A stretch of 64,000 nt of DNA from Cytophagales bacterium (GTDB lineage: Bacteria > Bacteroidota > Bacteroidia > Cytophagales > Cyclobacteriaceae): the NCBI GenBank assembly GCA_033344775.1, contig JAWPMT010000006.1, forward strand, positions 186,001-250,000, written 5' to 3'. The notes under the pieces are model-generated. The model searched no databases. It was not told where the DNA came from and worked only from the letters and a program-made list of their open reading frames with translations. The position numbers were made by a program, and so were the translations under genes. How positions within the stretch are numbered: the stretch's first letter is position 1; each line of letters begins with the position of its first letter. This document shows, one piece after another, positions 1-8,993 of this stretch.

Positions 1-1192
1 GGCAATCGGTTTTTCCGCGGTACCTCGAAAGCATCACACGGTATTGGATCTTATGGGTTTGTGATTCCAGAAAGCCAAAAAAGTCCTTGAGGCCATCGAA
101 GTACTCATTTCCTTCCCACAGCAGCTCATATTCTTCATCTGTCAACGCGGCGATCGGACGATGGATCGGGAAGTCAAATCGAATGCCATTTTTCAGAAGT
201 GGTTGCAACCATGAGCGCATGGTCTCACTTCTCCATGGCACAATGGCATCATCATACACGGATAAATTTCTGTCCGGGATCACCAAATCCGGGTCGATCC
301 CCAAAATGCGCCCAAAGCCTTCACACCTTTTACAGGCACCATACGGATTGTTGAAAGCAAAGAAATTGACCGTAGGTTCTTCGAAGGTGATGCCATCCAG
401 TTCAAAGAGATCAGAGAAGGTCTTTCTCTCTTTCCCGGGTATGTCGACGATGCATTTTCCCTCTCCTTCGAAAAAGGCGGTCTGCACGGAATCGCCCAAA
501 CGGAATTGTGTTTCCTCGCTATTATTGACCACCGCCCGATCAATCAATATTTCGATCTCACCTTTTGGCGTGTCTTTGATGTCTTCAATGTATTGCAATT
601 CTCCATCGACAAGAATTCTCGTATACCCTTTGCTAAGCAAGACTTTCAGTTCATCATCCAGTGACCGACCTTTCATCGGCATGGGCGTTGTGATCATCAC
701 CCGATTGCCTTCGTCGAAAGACAGGATATAATCCACGACACTGGTCACTGTGTCCTTGGTCACTTCCTTTCCGGAAACGGGAGAAATGGTTTTCCCAATC
801 CTGGAAAAGAGCAATTTCAGGTAATCATAGATCTCTGTAGAAGTGCCAATGGTCGAGCGCGGGTTTCGGGTGCTTACTTTCTGCTCAATGGCAATGGCCG
901 GAGCCACTCCTTTGATATAGTCCACTTCCGGTTTTTCCATCCGACCCAAAAACTGGCGGGCATAGGAACTCAGGCTTTCGACATATTTCCGTTGACCTTC
1001 GGCAAAAAGGGTATCAAAGGCCAGGGAAGATTTTCCACTTCCTGACAATCCGGTCACCACAACCAGCTTGTTTCGTGGAATGGCCACGTCAATATTTTTC
1101 AGGTTATTGACCCGTGCGCCTTTGATCAGAATGTATTGTTTGGGGTCTAATTGTTCGATTGAACTCGACTTTTCCCTACTTTTTTTACTCAC
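1..1192 (-). CDS. uvrA: UvrA, excinuclease ABC subunit A (N-terminal part, cut by window edge)
   Basis: DNA-damage-recognition ATPase of the UvrABC nucleotide excision repair system, acting in the cytoplasm. About 397 N-terminal residues are visible; the rest lies beyond base 1. Reading leftward from a GTG start at 1192, which directly follows an in-frame TAA, the protein has a Walker A motif ([14 protein letters not shown]) near residue 40, then [16 protein letters not shown], the family hallmark after the P-loop. Near the visible end is [15 protein letters not shown], the start of a zinc-finger insertion. The family normally has about 940 residues. The GTG start is chosen because no ATG precedes the conserved region in frame. 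The identification is very secure; the exact start is less so. Confidence 0.96.
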   Translation of the reverse strand, partial: MSKKSREKSSSIEQLDPKQYILIKGARVNNLKNIDVAIPRNKLVVVTGLSGSGKSSLAFDTLFAEGQRKYVESLSSYARQFLGRMEKPEVDYIKGVAPAIAIEQKVSTRNPRSTIGTSTEIYDYLKLLFSRIGKTISPVSGKEVTKDTVTSVVDYILSFDEGNRVMITTPMPMKGRSLDDELKVLLSKGYTRILVDGELQYIEDIKDTPKGEIEILIDRAVVNNSEETQFRLGDSVQTAFFEGEGKCIVDIPGKERKTFSDLFELDGITFEEPTVNFFAFNNPYGACKRCEGFGRILGIDPDLVIPDRNLSVYDDAIVPWRSETMRSWLQPLLKNGIRFDFPIHRPIAALTDEEYELLWEGNEYFDGLKDFFGFLESQTHKIQYRVMLSRYRGKTDC

Positions 1193-1413
1193 TTAATTTG
1201 ATGGATTTCGACAATTTTGGCCAATTCAACCAAAAAGTTGAACAACTTTAGGGGTATCCCGAATTTCGGTTGACTACAAAAATAGACACAAGAGATTTTG
1301 GAATAATCAATCGTTGAGATACATTTGACCCTCTTCAAAACTTTTTTTTACTAAAACAGATAACCAATACAATATGATATAGACCTCTACGTTTTTAACA
1401 ACAGGTGAACTAC

Positions 1414-2013
1414 ATGAATAATTTAAGTTTGAACGATAGCGAATTGCTGTCGGCGTATGTTAAGGGTAACGAGGAGGCCTTTGCGGAGTTGGTTAATCGT
1501 CACAAAGACAGGGTTTTCACCACTATTCTTTTGATCGTAAAAGATCGGTACCTCGCGGAAGATTTGATGCAGGAAGTCTTCATCAAAGCCATCAAAACGT
1601 TGAAATCCGGGAAGTATAACGAGGAGGGAAAATTCCTTCCCTGGATACTAAGGATCGCGCACAATCTAGCGATCGATCAATTCAGAAAAGAGAAAAGATA
1701 TCCGATGATCGTCATGGAGGACGGCAGCAGTGTATTCAATACGCTGGAGTTCTCTGAGGAGTCCATCGAAAACAAGCAAATCAAGCAGGATACTCAAAAT
1801 CTGCTCAAACGGTTGATACAGGAATTACCAGAATCTCAGAAAGAAGTGCTAGTTATGCGGCACTACATGCAAATGAGTTTTCAGGAAATCGCGGACGTTA
1901 CGGGAGTGAGCATTAACACCGCTCTAGGCAGAATGAGATATGCTTTGATTAACTTAAGGAAGAAATTAAAGCAGAATAATATTGCCTATGACCAAAACTT
2001 TTACAAAAAATGA
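1414..2013 (+). CDS. ECF-type RNA polymerase sigma factor
   Basis: Alternative sigma factor directing RNA polymerase to a specific promoter set. Region 2 (residues about 20-90) shows the DLMQEVFIKAI helix and the WILRIAHNLAIDQFRK segment of sigma region 2. Region 4 (about 130-185) shows ELPESQKEVLVMRHYMQMSFQEIA followed by a helix-turn-helix (VTGVSINTALGRMRYAL). The length of about 199 residues is normal for the ECF class. ATG at 1414 is preferred; a GTG at 1405 would add three residues. The 3' end overlaps the small gene at 1988 by 26 bases, so the two are translationally coupled, as often seen for an ECF factor and its partner or anti-sigma protein. What it regulates cannot be read from the sequence. 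Confidence 0.93.
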   Translation: MNNLSLNDSELLSAYVKGNEEAFAELVNRHKDRVFTTILLIVKDRYLAEDLMQEVFIKAIKTLKSGKYNEEGKFLPWILRIAHNLAIDQFRKEKRYPMIVMEDGSSVFNTLEFSEESIENKQIKQDTQNLLKRLIQELPESQKEVLVMRHYMQMSFQEIADVTGVSINTALGRMRYALINLRKKLKQNNIAYDQNFYKK

Positions 2014-2227
2014 TCTTGTACGTTTCGTATACAAAGAGCTTTCAGAAGAAGAGCACAATCAAATAAAAAATTCGGCCATTCAGGATCCTGAACTGGAAGA
2101 TTCCATCAAAGAACTGGAAGCGACCAGGGATAGTCTGAATAACGTGGTGGCTAGTCCCTCTCAAAGGAGCATTGACAATATTTTGGCATTCTCCAGAGAT
2201 TACGAGGCTACCGGCGTATCCGAATAA
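1988..2227 (+). CDS. Small acidic protein coupled to the ECF sigma gene (possible anti-sigma partner)
   Basis: A protein of 79 residues that begins inside the end of the sigma factor gene. It is acidic and helical (KELSEEEHNQIKNSAIQDPE, then DSIKELEATRDSLNNV). It has no membrane segment and no zinc-binding HxxxCxxC pattern, so it is not a classical ZAS anti-sigma factor. Tiny unanchored proteins in this position are frequent after ECF genes in Bacteroidota and resemble the N-terminal piece of longer anti-sigma proteins. The real-gene call rests on coupling, codon use and amphipathic composition; the anti-sigma role is inference. ATG at 1988 is used; a TTG two codons earlier is possible. Confidence 0.75.
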   Translation: MTKTFTKNDLVRFVYKELSEEEHNQIKNSAIQDPELEDSIKELEATRDSLNNVVASPSQRSIDNILAFSRDYEATGVSE

Positions 2228-2302
2228 GTCTACTTTGACATTCAGGAACGAGCTGTTGATCTTTTCGTATCAATTGCGGTGATTGGTTGATAATTTTAGG
2301 CC

Positions 2303-2962
2303 ATGACCCGGTCGGAAAGATATCAGGCTCTCCATGAGCACCTGGAAGTTGCGGAAATAGCGACTGAAACGGAACTTCACTACGAATCCCCTTTTCAGTT
2401 GCTGGTTGCCGTGGTTTTGAGTGCTCAGTGTACCGATAAACGTGTCAATGAAATAGCTCCAAAGCTTTTCGAAGTTTTCCCCGGTCCGGAATTCCTGGCC
2501 CACGCAATCTTCGAGGAAGTCTATCCACTTATCAAAAGCATTTCTTATCCAAATAATAAAGCAAAACACCTTATAGGTTTGGGTAAGCAGATGATGGAGG
2601 AATTCGGTGGTGAGGTTCCTGATAACAGAGAAGCTTTACAATCTTTACCGGGAGTAGGCCGTAAAACGGCCAACGTAATCCTTTCGGTCTTATTTGATCA
2701 GCCTACAATGGCGGTAGACACACATGTTTTTCGTGTGAGTAAACGCCTGGGATTAGTCAATCAAAATGTCAAATCTCCTTTTGACGTTGAAATAAAACTC
2801 ATTCAAAATATCCCCAAACATCTTGTAGCGAAAGCGGATCAATGGATGATCCTGCACGGGAGATACACTTGTATTGCTAGAAAACCCGCTTGTGACCAGT
2901 GTGATGTGGCACATTTCTGTCGCTTCTTCGAAAAGAAATTGCAGAAAGGAACGCTGGAATGA
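2303..2962 (+). CDS. nth: Endonuclease III (DNA glycosylase/AP lyase)
   Basis: Removes oxidised pyrimidines from DNA and nicks the abasic site in base-excision repair. The helix-hairpin-helix LPGVGRKTANVIL carries the catalytic lysine (residue 121), and the catalytic aspartate follows in VDTHVFRVSKRLG (residue 139). The C-terminus holds the four-cysteine iron-sulfur loop, CIARKPACDQCDVAHFC, with the C-x6-C-x2-C-x5-C spacing of the family. The 219-residue length is typical. The stop overlaps the following glycosyltransferase start by four bases (ATGA), so the two are cotranscribed although functionally unrelated. Confidence 0.97.
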   Translation: MTRSERYQALHEHLEVAEIATETELHYESPFQLLVAVVLSAQCTDKRVNEIAPKLFEVFPGPEFLAHAIFEEVYPLIKSISYPNNKAKHLIGLGKQMMEEFGGEVPDNREALQSLPGVGRKTANVILSVLFDQPTMAVDTHVFRVSKRLGLVNQNVKSPFDVEIKLIQNIPKHLVAKADQWMILHGRYTCIARKPACDQCDVAHFCRFFEKKLQKGTLE

Positions 2963-4116
2963 TCATTCATCTTTATCACCAATATTTCCGATATCCGGAC
3001 GAAGGAGGGGCGGTACGGTCTTTCTACCTCGCTCGTCATTTATTAGAAAATGGTCATGAAGTAGTCGTTTTCACCGCGCACAATTCCGAGTCGGGTCATA
3101 AACGAATCCATGGCATATCTGTGGAGTATCTTCCGCTTCCGTATGAAAATCAATTTGGATTTGGGAAGCGCATACGTTCTTTTGTAAAATTTGTCTATTT
3201 GGCAATCAAGCGATCCAAACAATACCCCAAACCCGACCTGAACTATGTGATCACTACCCCACTAACGACAGGTTTCATTGCGCTTTGGCTTAAGAAGACC
3301 AGAAAAATACCGTATGCATTTGAAGTGGGGGATCTATGGCCGGAAGTTCCTATTCAGATGGGAGTGATCAAAAATCAACTTGCACAAAAGTGGTTGTACG
3401 CCCTTGAGAGGCGTATTTATGAAAAGGCGAAACATTTGATCGGGCTTTCTCCGGGGATTAAAGATTACATCGAATATTCCTGTGATTTTAAGGTCAAAGC
3501 CATCAGCATCCCCAATATGTCGGATTGTGAAGCTTTCCGTCCGCATATGAGAGAAGAAGCAGTTTCTGAAAAACATCCTTTTCAGATCAGTTATATCGGG
3601 ACCTTCGGCATAGCCAATCAACTGGAAACATTGATCGAATTTGCTCGGCTGTGCGCCAAAGAAAAGTTACCAGTGCATTTCAACTTGATGGGAGAAGGAG
3701 GTCGGGAGGAAGTTTTGAAAACTCTTTCTGAGGATTTATCAAATATCTCCTGGCTACCTTTCGGATCACATCATATCGTCAAAACCTTGTTGGAAAACTC
3801 TGATGCGATCTATGTTTCCTTTCAGGACATACCTATTCTAGGAACTGGCAGCCCCAATAAATTTTTTGATGGCCTGGCCGCAGGAAAACTGATCATTGTG
3901 AATTTCGAAGGCTGGATCAAGGACCTCATTTTAGAAAACGAATGTGGCTTGTATTACCCTCCCGAAGATCCGGAAGACTTACTGAAGAATCTTATTTCAT
4001 TCATTCAAAGTCCCTCCTTATTAGAATCCTACCAGTCCAATGCGCGTACCCTCGCTGAGGTAGAATTTGAACGAAATAAGTTGTTGGAAGATTGGATGAG
4101 GTATTTGGAAGCCTGA
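2959..4116 (+). CDS. Glycosyltransferase, family 4 type (GT-B fold)
   Basis: Transfers a sugar from an activated donor to a surface glycan or lipid acceptor; the exact sugar is unknown. The N-terminal half (residues 1-190) has the acceptor-domain start HLYHQYFRYPDEGGAVRS and LARHLLENGHEVVVFTA, typical of WcaI/WbuB-like GT4 enzymes. The C-terminal half has ISYIGTFGIANQLETLIEFA, then NLMGEGGREEVL and the donor-binding stretch ILGTGSPNKFFDGLAAGKLI with ECGLYYPPEDPEDL. The length of 385 residues is normal. It overlaps nth by 4 bases. No polysaccharide cluster surrounds it, so it may be an isolated glycan-modifying gene. Confidence 0.92.
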   Translation: MIIHLYHQYFRYPDEGGAVRSFYLARHLLENGHEVVVFTAHNSESGHKRIHGISVEYLPLPYENQFGFGKRIRSFVKFVYLAIKRSKQYPKPDLNYVITTPLTTGFIALWLKKTRKIPYAFEVGDLWPEVPIQMGVIKNQLAQKWLYALERRIYEKAKHLIGLSPGIKDYIEYSCDFKVKAISIPNMSDCEAFRPHMREEAVSEKHPFQISYIGTFGIANQLETLIEFARLCAKEKLPVHFNLMGEGGREEVLKTLSEDLSNISWLPFGSHHIVKTLLENSDAIYVSFQDIPILGTGSPNKFFDGLAAGKLIIVNFEGWIKDLILENECGLYYPPEDPEDLLKNLISFIQSPSLLESYQSNARTLAEVEFERNKLLEDWMRYLEA

Positions 4117-4214
4117 CTGAAGACATCCCCCACCTAATTTGAACTAAACATCAGGGCTCCTCTTCAATCTACAGGTCTATTTTGCCGATGCTAATTCAGG
4201 AAAACCAATCCAGT

Positions 4215-5210
4215 ATGAATCCACGCTCTAATATCAAACCATTAGCATTTCTGGTCATTTTATTACCAGCATTTATTCAAGCACAAATGCCACGAATCAC
4301 CGTGCAAGGAAATGAATTCGTCGATGAAAACGGAAAAGTATTTGTGTTCCGCGGGTATAGTAGCAGTGATCCGGAAAAGCTGGTTAATCAAGGGAGTTGG
4401 AACCTTGCTTATTTTCAGGAAATGCAACGTTGGGGTGCCAATGTGGTAAGGTTTCCTATTCACCCGAAGGCCTGGCGAGCCAGGGGAAAAGAGAATTACC
4501 TCGAACTACTGGATCAAGGAGTGGAATGGGCGGCTGCCACAAACATGTATGTGATCATGGATTGGCATAGCATCGGTAATCTGGTTACCGAAAAGTATTT
4601 ACGAGATATATACGAGACCAATCTGGAAGAGACTTTTGAGTTTTGGAGGATTATCTCCGAACGATATGGAGATAACGCTACCGTGGCACTTTACGAATTG
4701 TTCAATGAACCGGTGAGAGACCCAAAGTTTGGCCAACTCAAATGGCAACGCTGGAAAGAAATTCTCGAAGAATTAATCACAGAAATAAGAGCCAATGGCG
4801 GAAAAGGAATACCATTGGTAGCCGGATTTAATTGGGCCTATAATTTAAAACCTGTTGAAAATCAGCCCATCGAAGCGGAGGGAATCGCCTATGTGAGCCA
4901 TCCCTATCCGCAAAAAAGAAAGCAACCCTGGCCAGAAAAATGGACGAAAGATTGGGGCTTTGCCAAGGAAAAGTATCCGGTGATATTGACTGAAATTGGT
5001 TACTGCAGAGAAGAGGATCCCGGTGCACACATCCCGGTCATTAGTGACCATAGTTATGGTGAGGCTATTTCCAGTTATTCGGATCAGAACAACATCTCCT
5101 ACATTGTCTGGGTCTTTGACAAAAACTGGTCACCACAATTGTTCACGGATGATCAATTTACACCCTCCTATCAAGGTACTTTCTGGAAAGAGAAGTTGAA
5201 TGGGTATTAA
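4215..5210 (+). CDS. Glycoside hydrolase family 5 endoglucanase, secreted
   Basis: Hydrolyses beta-1,4-linked glucans (cellulase-type) or related beta-glycans outside the cytoplasm. Starting at ATG 4215 gives a clean signal peptide (MNPRSNIKPLAFLVILLP, cut after IQA); an ATG at 4188 would add nine polar residues. Family marks in order: NVVRFPIHPKAWRARG, IMDWHS, the acid/base glutamate in ALYELFNEPVRDP, then HPYPQKRKQPW, and the nucleophile glutamate in VILTEIGYCREED, ending with the aromatic IVWVFDKNWSP. The single catalytic domain has about 331 residues and no carbohydrate-binding module. It stands alone, without susC/susD neighbours. A hairpin at 5288 probably ends the transcript. The substrate within GH5 is uncertain. 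Confidence 0.92.
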   Translation: MNPRSNIKPLAFLVILLPAFIQAQMPRITVQGNEFVDENGKVFVFRGYSSSDPEKLVNQGSWNLAYFQEMQRWGANVVRFPIHPKAWRARGKENYLELLDQGVEWAAATNMYVIMDWHSIGNLVTEKYLRDIYETNLEETFEFWRIISERYGDNATVALYELFNEPVRDPKFGQLKWQRWKEILEELITEIRANGGKGIPLVAGFNWAYNLKPVENQPIEAEGIAYVSHPYPQKRKQPWPEKWTKDWGFAKEKYPVILTEIGYCREEDPGAHIPVISDHSYGEAISSYSDQNNISYIVWVFDKNWSPQLFTDDQFTPSYQGTFWKEKLNGY

Positions 5211-5287
5211 CTTCGACAAGCTGTCTATGACAGACTGAAGATATTATGGATGAATTCAGTATAAAGCGCGAGAAAGAGATACCGGAT

Positions 5288-5323
5288 ATTTTTAGGCATC
5301 CTACGGATTTTATGCCTAAAAAT
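5288..5323. terminator. Hairpin between convergent genes, probable bidirectional terminator
   Basis: Perfect 12-bp inverted repeat (ATTTTTAGGCAT / ATGCCTAAAAAT) with a 12-base loop, between the ends of the rightward GH5 gene and the leftward DUF1080 gene. The arms begin and end in A/T runs, which gives a U-tract in either direction. The rest of the 250-bp spacer holds fragments similar to the dispersed sequences common in this phylum (cttcgacaagct at 5213 and ctgaggctctcgaagga at about 5433, in inverted orientation). Confidence 0.6.
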
Positions 5324-5459
5324 TCCCTAGTCGGGCACCCAGCATGACACGCTTATTTTAGTCCTGTCATTTCTGTTTTGTGTTTTTGGGAAACCGAAAA
5401 TTGGCACCTCAGTTTGACAGCTGAACTGTCAGCCTGAGGCTCTCGAAGGACGACATTGA

Positions 5460-6140
5460 TTAGTCCAAAACCTTAATCTTGATATCCCGATAATGGATCT
5501 CACTATCCGGATCATGGGCCTGTAGTCCAATGGTACCGCTACCAATTCGTCGGCCGCCCATTTCCCAACCTTCCGGTTGGGTCCATTCCGTTTGAATGAC
5601 TCCATTTACGCGAATAGAGACCTTATTTCCCTGAACGGTGATATGGTAATCGAACCACTCATTGTCTTTAGAGGGCGCAGTATATTGATGCGAAAACACT
5701 TCACCCTTCTCATTTACTTCTACAATCTTTTGTTCCACATCAGCGGGGACCCAGATATTCACGATCCCGTAAAGGCTTCCCGTTTTCCTGGAGTCCTGAT
5801 TGGTTGTATTCACCTGTGCTTCAAAACCCGCATCTGGCCAGCCAGTTGCCTGGTATTTGGTATGGAAGTACACACCTGAGTTGGCTCCAGGCAAGGTCTT
5901 TACTTGTAAATGCAATTCAAAGTTCTTGAATTCTGTGCCTTCAGGCCCATTATAAAACAGATGAGACCGGCCACCTTTCACAATGAGCACACCATCGTCG
6001 ACAGTAAAACAATCGGGGTTTTCCGAAGCTGCCTTCCATTCCGAAAGGTCTGCTCCATTAAAAAGGGAAACAAACCCATCATTTTGGGCATAAAGTGAGC
6101 AAACAAGCAATAGTGCAAGGAAAGAAAAAGTGGATTTCAT
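5460..6140 (-). CDS. DUF1080 / 3-keto-disaccharide hydrolase-like secreted protein
   Basis: Secreted protein of the 3-keto-disaccharide hydrolase (DUF1080) family, a concanavalin/LamG-like fold found on polysaccharide-degrading and keto-sugar hydrolases. A signal peptide (MKSTFSFLALLLVCSLYAQN) is followed by the family start FVSLFNGADLSEWKA. Then come GGRSHLFYNGPEGTEFKNFE, the hallmark LPGANSGVYFHTKYQ, GWPDAGFEAQVN, KTGSLYGI, and the C-terminal GTIGLQAHDPDSEIHYRDIKI. The 226-residue length is complete for a single domain. It faces the GH5 gene across a shared terminator, so both may act on plant or algal glycans, but they are not in one operon. Precise substrate unknown. Confidence 0.92.
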   Translation of the reverse strand: MKSTFSFLALLLVCSLYAQNDGFVSLFNGADLSEWKAASENPDCFTVDDGVLIVKGGRSHLFYNGPEGTEFKNFELHLQVKTLPGANSGVYFHTKYQATGWPDAGFEAQVNTTNQDSRKTGSLYGIVNIWVPADVEQKIVEVNEKGEVFSHQYTAPSKDNEWFDYHITVQGNKVSIRVNGVIQTEWTQPEGWEMGGRRIGSGTIGLQAHDPDSEIHYRDIKIKVLD

Positions 6141-6283
6141 GATCTGTAGGTTTGAAAAATGGAAGTTACTGAAATAGTCGGAATAGCGTCAAAATGCTAG
6201 AAAGCGTTAGAAGCCTTCAACGCTCATCGGGAATGTAATTAACTTCCCCTCTGCCTGTCAAGACCAAGAAATTAACTTAACAA

Positions 6284-7102
6284 ATGAAACGTAAAATCCT
6301 GTTTGGGCTGCTGATCATTCTCATTATTGTCGGAGCTGTGAAGTACTTCACTTTATCTGATTTAAGGGCTAGATACAATCTGCCTGCTGATGATCCTGAA
6401 AAAGTGCAATCACTTTTGGCCTCCATGGCTAATGCACATCAAACTCAACTTTGGGAAAACCTGGAAACTTATGAAGTGTCTTTTAGCGAGGAATTTTATG
6501 GGTTTATCGGTAAAGTAGGAAATCCTTTTTCAGATGATCAAACCACCTTGTCTTTGAAATACCTTCCAGCAGAATACACCGGTCAACTGACTTTCGACGA
6601 TGGAGAAGACCAGGGACTCACCTGGGGGATCCAGGATGGTCAAACGTATACCATGACCAATGACAAACAAGTCACCGCCGATGATGATGTGAATATTTTG
6701 TTCTGGTTACCCACTTATCAGTACTTCATCGAGTTTGCCTGGAGAATACAAGAAGCGACCCACTTTCAGTACATGGGTATGCATGAAATCAATGGCCAAA
6801 CCTGTGAAGGGATATTGGCTTCCTGGAACACGGTAGAACCACAACAGGATATCGATCAGTACATTATTTGGCTTAATAAGTCCACTGGCCGCATTGTCAA
6901 AATCGAATACACCATTCGAGACATGTATCCCTTCCTGACTGGCGCTGCCTCCCTGGAGAATTATCAAGATTTTGATGGCATCCTTTTGCCCACCGAATTC
7001 CCCGTCGAATCCAATTTAGTCCCCGAAGGACTGCTACATACCATGAAGATCCTTGACTTTCGAGGTAATGTTTTTGAATCGAGGGAATTGGAAGTATTAT
7101 AA
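6284..7102 (+). CDS. Membrane-anchored protein of unknown function
   Basis: Product not recognised with certainty. The first 26 residues form an uncleaved signal anchor (KILFGLLIILIIVGAVKYF). The remaining roughly 245 residues are predicted to be extracytoplasmic and rich in beta strands: QTTLSLKYLPAEYTGQLTF, EGILASWNTVEPQQDIDQYI and a C-terminal DFRGNVFESRELEVL. The sequence DQYIIWLNKSTGRIVKIEYTIRD resembles the strand-turn-strand of LolA-like folds, where proteins shield lipid in the periplasm; this is a guess from pattern only. It is a monocistronic gene with a good ATG at 6284 and 180 bp of free upstream DNA. Confidence 0.75.
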   Translation: MKRKILFGLLIILIIVGAVKYFTLSDLRARYNLPADDPEKVQSLLASMANAHQTQLWENLETYEVSFSEEFYGFIGKVGNPFSDDQTTLSLKYLPAEYTGQLTFDDGEDQGLTWGIQDGQTYTMTNDKQVTADDDVNILFWLPTYQYFIEFAWRIQEATHFQYMGMHEINGQTCEGILASWNTVEPQQDIDQYIIWLNKSTGRIVKIEYTIRDMYPFLTGAASLENYQDFDGILLPTEFPVESNLVPEGLLHTMKILDFRGNVFESRELEVL

Positions 7103-7223
7103 TTCCTGATCTTAGTAGTTACCATAGTAGCATTGAAGACAACACCTCCTTGAATTGACCAATTTATCGGTCTGGTCCCGGTCCTTTTGATAAGCTACAG
7201 CTAAGTCATTATCTTGTTTGATC

Positions 7224-7538
7224 ATGAAGCGGACCATCTTCATCTTTGGGAGCCTTTCTGCCACGTTGTTTCTTCTTTTTGAATTGGGTAAGCTCTCGCT
7301 GGTCAAATCGGAAGGGTTTCAGGAGATTTTTCTGGTATTGTCCGGAGTAGCATTCGTAGTGGTTGGGTTTTTACTCGGTGGATTTTTCCGAAAAAGTCCA
7401 AAGAAGCGTATACTCAAACCATCACAGCTTAGCAAACAAGAACTCAAGGTCCTTAACCTGATAAATGAAGGTTTTTCAAATCATGAAATAGCAGAACAGT
7501 TGTTCATTGACAAACAATTGAAGGAACAGGCACTGTAG
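7224..7538 (+). pseudogene. Truncated LuxR-type (two-helix membrane + HTH) regulator
   Basis: The N-terminus has two hydrophobic segments (TIFIFGSLSATLFLLFELG and IFLVLSGVAFVVVGFLLGGFF). It is followed by a basic linker and the first half of a GerE/LuxR helix-turn-helix: [20 protein letters not shown] and IAEQLFI. In intact relatives this continues through a serine-rich turn and recognition helix of the type SESTVKTHVSNL and ends with RTQAIQKAK. Here LFI is followed by only nine residues (DKQLKEQAL) before the stop. The recognition helix is missing as if deleted in frame, so DNA binding is unlikely. A short functional membrane protein cannot be excluded. Confidence 0.6.
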
Positions 7539-7789
7539 GGATTAAGTGTGTAATCATCCAAAAACCAGGGATCTCTTCTTTTAGTCTTGTTGAGGATCGA
7601 TTTGGTTTCAATTTCCCGGGCCATCCTGCAGTTTACCCATTATTTCTGTTTTTCTTAAACACCAGATTAAAGTCTGTTCTGCCTTTAAGTCACTTTCGAT
7701 GTAGAATGACGAGCTTGTAAGAATAAGATGCTCATCTAATAGGTCGTGTTGTCGATTTTTACTTCAATTGCACGAGCATATAGATTAGA

Positions 7790-8920
7790 ATGGAAAATCT
7801 GGTCAGGGTTTCTTTTGACATTTGGTCTGCATTATTGGCTTTTGGGGTTTTTCAGGGGCTAATGATGCTCCTGGTTTTATTGGGATTTAAGCGAAACCTG
7901 GCACTCATGAGTCTGGTAGGACTGGTGTTTGTTGTCGTGCTCAACTTATTCAACCACTTGTTGTTGAGCACTCAGTTGTTCCTTGAATTTCCTCACCTCG
8001 TTTATGTTTTCACACCTACCCTCCTTTTATTGGGGCCTTTGTACTACTGGCACATTTGCGCAGCCACTGACCCGGGTAGGAGGCCTAAATCTCCCTGGTT
8101 GCATTTGATCCCTTTTGGCATGGCCATAGTGATGCTTGTGCCATTTTATGCTTTATCCGGAATAGAGAAAGTGGCCCAATTAGAACTCCAACAACAAGAG
8201 GATTTGATTCCAATGTCCGTGACAACCTATGCATTCATGATCCTTCAGATTGGTCAAAGTTTCATTTATGTAATCCTTGGAAACAAGCAGATCATGGCTT
8301 TTAGAAAAGTAGCCATTGGTGAGAAAGGACGGTCAGGCTTTAAGTGGCTGACTCGTTTCGGTTGGGCTTTCGCAGCGTTTTGGTTGCTGGATTTCATCGC
8401 CTTAACCAGCTATCTGATCATTGGAGCGATCCATCAACAAGTTTTTTATGCGACGATGCTTGGTGCCGCGATCTTTATCAATGTGCTGGTTGTTTTTATG
8501 ATTCGGAGCCATAAGGAGTTTCATGACCAGGTGCTCAATCCAAAACGGAGCAAGCCTCAAAATTCAACACAATCCATCGATGAATTAGAAAAGGTACTTA
8601 CTGATGTTTATCAGGTAATGGATCAGGACAAGCCCTATCTCGACCCGGAACTATCACTTGCTAAATTTTCCAAATTTCTGGAAAAGACACCTCATCAGGT
8701 TTCCGAGATATTGAACCTGCGGCTTGGTAAGTCTTTTTATGAATTCATTAATGAATATCGCTATCAGGAAGCCCGAAATAGACTGCAAAGTGATCAGTAC
8801 AAACATTTAACGATTTTGGCCATCGCCTTCGATTCGGGTTTCAACAATAAGAACACCTTTAATCGGGTGTTTAAAAAATATGCAGGTAAAACCCCTTCCC
8901 AGTTTCTGAAAGAGAACTAA
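7790..8920 (+). CDS. Membrane-integral AraC-family transcriptional regulator
   Basis: One-component regulator with a membrane sensor. Residues about 1-240 hold seven hydrophobic segments (for example LLVLLGFKRNLALMSLVGLV, LVYVFTPTLLLLGPLYYWHI). The last 100 residues are the AraC DNA-binding domain: YLDPELSLAKFSKFLEKTPH, then FYEFINEYRYQEARN, and the second helix-turn-helix ILAIAFDSGFNNKNTFNRVF with the family end KYAGKTPSQFLKE. The length of 376 residues is normal for this Bacteroidota class. It precedes a START-like protein on the same strand by 73 bp, a possible target. It is a paralogue of the gene at 46570. The signal sensed is unknown. Confidence 0.92.
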   Translation: MENLVRVSFDIWSALLAFGVFQGLMMLLVLLGFKRNLALMSLVGLVFVVVLNLFNHLLLSTQLFLEFPHLVYVFTPTLLLLGPLYYWHICAATDPGRRPKSPWLHLIPFGMAIVMLVPFYALSGIEKVAQLELQQQEDLIPMSVTTYAFMILQIGQSFIYVILGNKQIMAFRKVAIGEKGRSGFKWLTRFGWAFAAFWLLDFIALTSYLIIGAIHQQVFYATMLGAAIFINVLVVFMIRSHKEFHDQVLNPKRSKPQNSTQSIDELEKVLTDVYQVMDQDKPYLDPELSLAKFSKFLEKTPHQVSEILNLRLGKSFYEFINEYRYQEARNRLQSDQYKHLTILAIAFDSGFNNKNTFNRVFKKYAGKTPSQFLKEN

Positions 8921-8993
8921 CCCCGATTCGTCACTCTCGTTCGGGTGTGACGATTCACATAAAACCAGCCTTTAGACTTGACCGAAAATTTCA

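Noticed and set aside
87-731. 214-codon rightward frame
   Set aside because: Serine-rich shadow of uvrA on the opposite strand.
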